NCBI GenBank assembly: GCA_035568375.1
Contig: DATMOG010000034.1
Coordinates: forward strand, 1 to 8,824
Direction of reading: 5' to 3'
DNA length: 8,824 nt
Source: JACDET01 sp035568375
GTDB taxonomy: Bacteria > Patescibacteriota > Microgenomatia > Levybacterales > UBA12049
The position numbers and the translations under genes are program-made. Each line of letters starts with the position of its first letter. Positions within the stretch are counted from its first letter, which is position 1. The notes under the pieces were generated by a model. It was not told the DNA's origin. It made no database searches and was given only the letters and a program-made list of their open reading frames with translations. This document shows, in pieces, positions 6,260-8,824 of the stretch.

Positions 6260-6838
6260 TCAAACTTCTACTTTTACTGCTCCTTGTCGTAAAATTTTCC
6301 ATGGTTCATTTGTACAATCAATTACTGTTGATGAGAGCCTCGTATGGCATTCTCCTGGAACAACAAAATCAACTAAGGTAATTAATTTTTTATCTATATC
6401 TTCAAAGGTATATGGTGTCTTCTCTCCTGCAAAATTTGCCGATGTACCTACCATCGGAATACCAACACCATTGATAAGAGCAAGTGTTGTCAGATGATCA
6501 GGCATCCTAACTCCAAGCGTTTTTGTCCCTCCTCGGACTAATGAAGTAACTTTTTCTGTCCTACAAGGAAGAACAATTGTCAACGCTCCCGGCCAGTACG
6601 GCTTCACTAATCTCTCTATAACCTCAGTTGATACTTCTTGCAAATACTGCTGTGCCATAGAAAGACTTGAAACAAGAACAGGAACTGCTTTTGTCTCTGC
6701 TCTTTTTCGGATGGTAAATAACCGTCTCACAGCAGCCTCATCATCAATCCTGCAACCCATACCAAATGCAGTATCTGTTGGAAAAATAACAATCCCTCCA
6801 TTTTTTATAATGTGAATTGCTTTTGTAATGTCATCCAT
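6260..6838 (-). CDS. tsaC: Threonylcarbamoyl-AMP synthase, TsaC/YrdC family
   Basis: The 192-residue protein is a complete YrdC domain without the extra C-terminal domain of Sua5. Motifs in order are FPTDTAFGMGC (19-29), IRKRAETKAVPVLV (43-56), YWPGALTIVL (81-90), GVRMPDH (109-115), GTSANFAGE (131-139), SSTVID (169-174) and ILRQGAV (182-188). TsaC makes threonylcarbamoyl-adenylate from threonine, bicarbonate and ATP, the first step of t6A formation on tRNA. It lies directly upstream of the short tsaB, and tsaE is nearby on the same strand. The start at 6838 gives the normal N-terminus (a helix, then GGIVIFPTDT). It is supported by a -10 box six bases upstream, which leaves no room for a ribosome binding site. 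Confidence 0.93.
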   Translation of the reverse strand: MDDITKAIHIIKNGGIVIFPTDTAFGMGCRIDDEAAVRRLFTIRKRAETKAVPVLVSSLSMAQQYLQEVSTEVIERLVKPYWPGALTIVLPCRTEKVTSLVRGGTKTLGVRMPDHLTTLALINGVGIPMVGTSANFAGEKTPYTFEDIDKKLITLVDFVVPGECHTRLSSTVIDCTNEPWKILRQGAVKVEV

Positions 6839-6844
6839 GAAAGC

Positions 6845-6855
6845 ATTTTAACATA
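6845..6855 (-). promoter_or_regulatory. Extended -10 promoter of tsaC-tsaB, predicted leaderless
   Basis: On the minus strand TATGTTAAAAT has TGn directly before TAAAAT, and the hexamer ends six bases before the ATG at 6838. The expected transcription start falls on the start codon or one base before it. The same 11-base sequence occurs upstream of tsaE at 7942-7952. Confidence 0.5.
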
Positions 6856-6873
6856 AACAGGTACAGATATTTC

Positions 6874-6902
6874 TTGACTTTCCCTTGCCGCCCATCTATT
6901 CT
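6874..6902 (+). promoter_or_regulatory. Promoter of the cysteine-repeat protein gene
   Basis: TTGACT (6874-6879) is followed after 17 bases by TATTCT (6897-6902), which puts the transcription start near 6909, about 8 bases before the ATG. A second possibility is TATAAC at 6906-6911, five bases before the ATG, with the poorer -35 TTGCCG at 6885-6890. Either way the leader is very short and lacks a Shine-Dalgarno sequence. Confidence 0.4.
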
Positions 6903-6916
6903 AGATATAACGTTTC

Positions 6917-7474
6917 ATGGAATCTACACAAACCGCATCAGAATATTACAACAAAACTCGTAAACGATCATTTTTATTTTCACGTCTTACTGTCATTACA
7001 TCAATGTTCCTCCTTGTCATCGCACTGACAATCAATATCCTAGCACTTAATGCACATGATAATGCAACCGCTAAATCACATGCAGCAACAGCTGAAAATC
7101 AACAAAAACTGTTACCATCACTTCCTACAGGGTGTATGTATCAACAGGTAAGAGGAGGTTTTATAGTAGTATGCCCTACGCCTACACTCACATCAACAGT
7201 TTCTATCAATGTCGTCCTTCCAAAATTGCCACCGCAATGCAATCTTGAAACAGCAACGAGAGGAAATACTATTCACTGTGCCACACCAAATACTCCAATT
7301 CCTACTGTAGCGGTAACGTTACCGACAACATGTGTGACAACGGCTCATCCTAAGGAAGTTAGCTGCAAAAATAAGGTTAATCAGGACATTACAGTACCGC
7401 TTCCATCACTTCCGATAGGATGTGGCTATACATTAGAAGCAAACAACTATTATGTTGTCTGTAAATCAAATTGA
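6917..7474 (+). CDS. Membrane-anchored exported protein with four cysteine-pair repeats, unknown function
   Basis: I do not recognise a named family. The 185-residue protein has a basic N-terminus (NKTRKRSFLFSR), one membrane helix at about 24-45, an Ala/Asn-rich linker, and an outer part built from four degenerate repeats. Each has a proline-rich lead (LPSLPTGC, LPKLPPQC, LPTTC, LPSLPIGC) and a second cysteine 11-13 residues later. The pairs are Cys73/86, 108/121, 139/150 and 169/182. Copies one and four share GC-x-Y and VVC endings. The eight cysteines are evenly paired and would face outside the cell, so one disulfide per repeat is likely (inference). The gene is flanked on both sides by t6A genes on the other strand, and its stop overlaps the 3' end of tsaE by nine bases. 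It could be a surface or adhesion component, but nothing shows this directly. Confidence 0.8.
   Translation: MESTQTASEYYNKTRKRSFLFSRLTVITSMFLLVIALTINILALNAHDNATAKSHAATAENQQKLLPSLPTGCMYQQVRGGFIVVCPTPTLTSTVSINVVLPKLPPQCNLETATRGNTIHCATPNTPIPTVAVTLPTTCVTTAHPKEVSCKNKVNQDITVPLPSLPIGCGYTLEANNYYVVCKSN
7112..7462 (+). repeat. Four degenerate LPxLPxxC...C repeats in the exported protein
   Basis: Repeat units cover residues 66-86 (7112-7174), 101-121 (7217-7279), 134-150 (7316-7366) and 162-182 (7400-7462). First cysteines are 35, 31 and 30 residues apart. The beta-like lead-ins VSINVVLP, VAVTLP and DITVPLP also resemble one another. The third copy is shortest, lacking the second LP and two residues between its cysteines. 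Confidence 0.65.
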
Positions 7475-7912
7475 GTGATCAACCCGAATCTGCCTTTTGT
7501 CATCTCCAAGATATTCAAAAAAGAGATTAATCCTCTTCTCTGGCAAAATATTCTCAATTTTATCTGGCCATTCAATTGCAACAATATTTTCAGGATTACC
7601 CATCAATTCTTCCAATCCTAAATCGATAGCTTGTGACTCCTCTTCAATACGATATAGATCCAAATGATACAAAGTTCTTACTCCTGTATCTTTTATATTA
7701 CTTTTCATTTCATACGTTCGCATAATAATAAAGGTTGGTGAAATAATACTCCTTGTTATCCCCAGTCCCTTTGCCAAGCCCTGCATAAAGGTTGTTTTAC
7801 CTGAACCTAAATCACCATATAAAGCAAGCACTTCGCCACCTTTAAGATCATGAGCAAACGATTCTCCGAACTCTTGTGTTTTTTGGAAACTTGTAGTAAT
7901 TATTTGTTTCAT
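7466..7912 (-). CDS. tsaE: t6A synthesis ATPase TsaE
   Basis: The 148-residue protein has Walker A GDLGSGKTTF shortly after the N-terminal ALYGD strand, then ISPTFIIMRTY, YHLDLYRI, and AIEWPDKIENILP near the C-terminus. All are standard TsaE signatures at the standard length. TsaE is the small P-loop ATPase that drives turnover of the TsaB-TsaD complex in t6A tRNA modification. I chose the ATG at 7912, which gives the usual MKQ start. An in-frame TTG at 7930 would add six residues and lies five bases from the predicted transcription start. Neither start has a clear ribosome binding site. Its 3' end overlaps the convergent cysteine-repeat gene by nine bases. It is separated from tsaC and tsaB by that gene but lies on the same strand. 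Confidence 0.93.
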   Translation of the reverse strand: MKQIITTSFQKTQEFGESFAHDLKGGEVLALYGDLGSGKTTFMQGLAKGLGITRSIISPTFIIMRTYEMKSNIKDTGVRTLYHLDLYRIEEESQAIDLGLEELMGNPENIVAIEWPDKIENILPEKRINLFFEYLGDDKRQIRVDHSI

Positions 7913-7941
7913 TGTGGTATATTTTGCCAACTACTTCTGTT

Positions 7942-7952
7942 ATTTTAACATA
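7942..7952 (-). promoter_or_regulatory. Extended -10 promoter of tsaE
   Basis: TATGTTAAAAT on the minus strand is identical to the motif before tsaC. The predicted transcription start is near 7935, giving about 23 bases to the ATG at 7912 or five to the TTG at 7930. It lies in the 105-123 base gap after the upstream peptidase gene, so tsaE probably has its own promoter. Confidence 0.45.
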
Positions 7953-8004
7953 TGATTACCGCCTCTTGGCATTCCGGATATATATCTGAAATATAAGAGC
8001 AAGG

Positions 8005-8025
8005 AAAAAATAGCCTCAAATAAGG
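8005..8025 (-). terminator. Weak candidate terminator after the C39-like peptidase gene
   Basis: On the minus strand CCTTATTTGAGG can form a four-pair stem including one G-U pair. It is followed after three bases by six T, and starts about 10 bases after the TAA at 8036. The stem is very short, so this is a weak call. No better terminator was seen in the window. Confidence 0.25.
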
Positions 8026-8035
8026 GGATAAAATG

Positions 8036-8824
8036 TTAATTAAGAGCAACTTTATCTTCTTCAAAAATACTTCCCATTGAATAGTGGTCAGTGAAACTAA
8101 TGTCATGACCGTTAGGGATATACGGATCATCCATAACATAATTGCCGCCGGAGCCGCTCTTAATCACTACAAAATGAGTGCCGCCATAAGCGTAGATACC
8201 GACAATAACCGGTCCACTTTGTAAGGCACTATCCAAAGAGACACCAACACGAGTTAGCGAGACTCCTTTCACAGTAATCGATTTCGCAAGCATCGCTGTA
8301 TCAACAGCAAAATTATTACCACCACTTGTTGCAATATCAGCAGGAGAAATATCATTATGACCCATATGACTTAAAACCATTGCAAGAGAAGTAATCAAGC
8401 ATCCATATCCTGCCATTGAATAACCGCCTTGTCCATTAATAGCCAAAGAACCCCATTGGCTATCCCGTTGGTTATAATAACAGCCCCATCCATCACAACT
8501 TGTTTGTCCACCTAATAATGATGCTCCTCCTTGACTTGTCGTAAAGCGACTAAACCCTGATAATGCAGCACGTGCTTGTGCGAGCATGCTTTCATATGTC
8601 TGTTCATCACCTTGTGTTTGTGTAAGAAGATTCTTTTTAGCAGCTTTTTGTGAAGTAAGATCCTGTGTATATTGTTGCAACTGTGTATTAAGCGCTTCTA
8701 CTTGTCTCTTCTGATCTTCCAGGAGTGCCTTTTGATGAGCATAATCATTACGCGCCTGCTGAGTATCATAGAGTAGTTGTCTATCATGTTCCTGCACGAA
8801 ACGCAGATAGTTTGCTTTTGTAAT
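8036..8824 (-). CDS. Coiled-coil protein with C39-like cysteine peptidase domain (5' end beyond window)
   Basis: The frame is open to the window edge, so the true start is not seen; a GTG at 8797 is not needed as a start. The visible 262 residues begin with a long Gln/Ala/Lys-rich coiled coil (about 1-85). A short Gly/Ser linker and CDGWGC lead into a C39-like domain: YYNQRDSQWG, YGCLITSLAMVL (catalytic Cys at visible residue 142), GTHFVVI (His 217) and DDPY (Asp 232/233). Numbering is from the window edge. A coiled coil followed by a papain-like peptidase resembles the layout of PcsB/CwlO-type peptidoglycan hydrolases, so an exported wall hydrolase is likely, but C39-like proteins vary in substrate. 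Any signal peptide would be upstream. It ends 123 bases before the tsaE ATG, on the same strand. Confidence 0.85.
   Translation of the reverse strand: MTKANYLRFVQEHDRQLLYDTQQARNDYAHQKALLEDQKRQVEALNTQLQQYTQDLTSQKAAKKNLLTQTQGDEQTYESMLAQARAALSGFSRFTTSQGGASLLGGQTSCDGWGCYYNQRDSQWGSLAINGQGGYSMAGYGCLITSLAMVLSHMGHNDISPADIATSGGNNFAVDTAMLAKSITVKGVSLTRVGVSLDSALQSGPVIVGIYAYGGTHFVVIKSGSGGNYVMDDPYIPNGHDISFTDHYSMGSIFEEDKVALN

Noticed and set aside
6014..6497. Two overlapping plus-strand frames opposite tsaB and tsaC.
   Set aside because: Both lie across strong TsaB and TsaC motifs on the other strand and have no independent support.
7945..8139. A 64-codon minus-strand frame at the end of the C39-like gene, before tsaE.
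   Set aside because: Most of it overlaps the conserved HFVVI/DDPY end of the peptidase in another frame, and the rest is the intergenic gap with the tsaE promoter.
1..8824. UGA recoding as in Gracilibacteria or Absconditabacteria.
   Set aside because: UGA ends the CAP gene, the 364-residue gene, tsaB, tsaC, tsaE and the repeat gene at positions that fit the family lengths or the next gene's start. No conserved motif needs UGA as glycine.

Overview
The window most likely comes from a bacterium of the Candidate Phyla Radiation (Patescibacteria). This is inferred from gene content and style, not from a marker gene. The DNA is AT-rich by eye and genes are tightly packed, with several overlaps. 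UGA is used as a normal stop codon, so it is not one of the UGA-recoded lineages (Gracilibacteria or Absconditabacteria). Typical CPR content includes a membrane-anchored CAP-domain protein, a half-length TsaB, a coiled-coil C39-like peptidase and a type IV coupling-type ATPase. Saccharibacteria or Microgenomates are possible; the sequence does not settle which.

Layout from left to right. (1) 3-254 (+) is the C-terminal end of a family 2 glycosyltransferase. (2) 229-1382 (-) is a two-gene operon: a CAP/SCP-domain exported protein with three membrane segments, then an 86-residue three-helix membrane protein joined by an ATGA overlap. (3) 1472-2566 (-) is a 364-residue basic, coiled-coil and disordered protein of unknown function. 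(4) 2567-2763 is a 197-base divergent control region rich in inverted repeats. (5) 2764-5919 (+) is a 1051-residue VirD4/TraG-like coupling ATPase with no membrane anchor, a large helical insertion and a long disordered tail. (6) 5941-6838 (-) holds tsaC followed by a half-length tsaB. (7) 6917-7474 (+) encodes a membrane-anchored protein with four cysteine-pair repeats, placed inside the t6A gene group on the opposite strand. (8) 7466-7912 (-) is tsaE. (9) 8036-8824 (-) is a coiled-coil plus C39-like peptidase cut by the window end.

Three themes stand out. First, tsaC, tsaB and tsaE supply three of the four proteins that make the t6A37 tRNA modification (tsaD is not here), and TsaB has only its N-terminal domain. 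Second, the coupling ATPase and its divergent basic neighbour look like a regulated pair, possibly the DNA- or protein-loading end of a type IV secretion system whose channel genes lie elsewhere. Third, several genes have a -10 box, often of the extended TGn type, only 5-7 bases before the start codon and no Shine-Dalgarno sequence. This suggests leaderless or nearly leaderless transcripts, whereas the internal operon gene at 489 does have a purine-rich ribosome binding site. No tRNA, rRNA, CRISPR array, transposase or integrase was seen.
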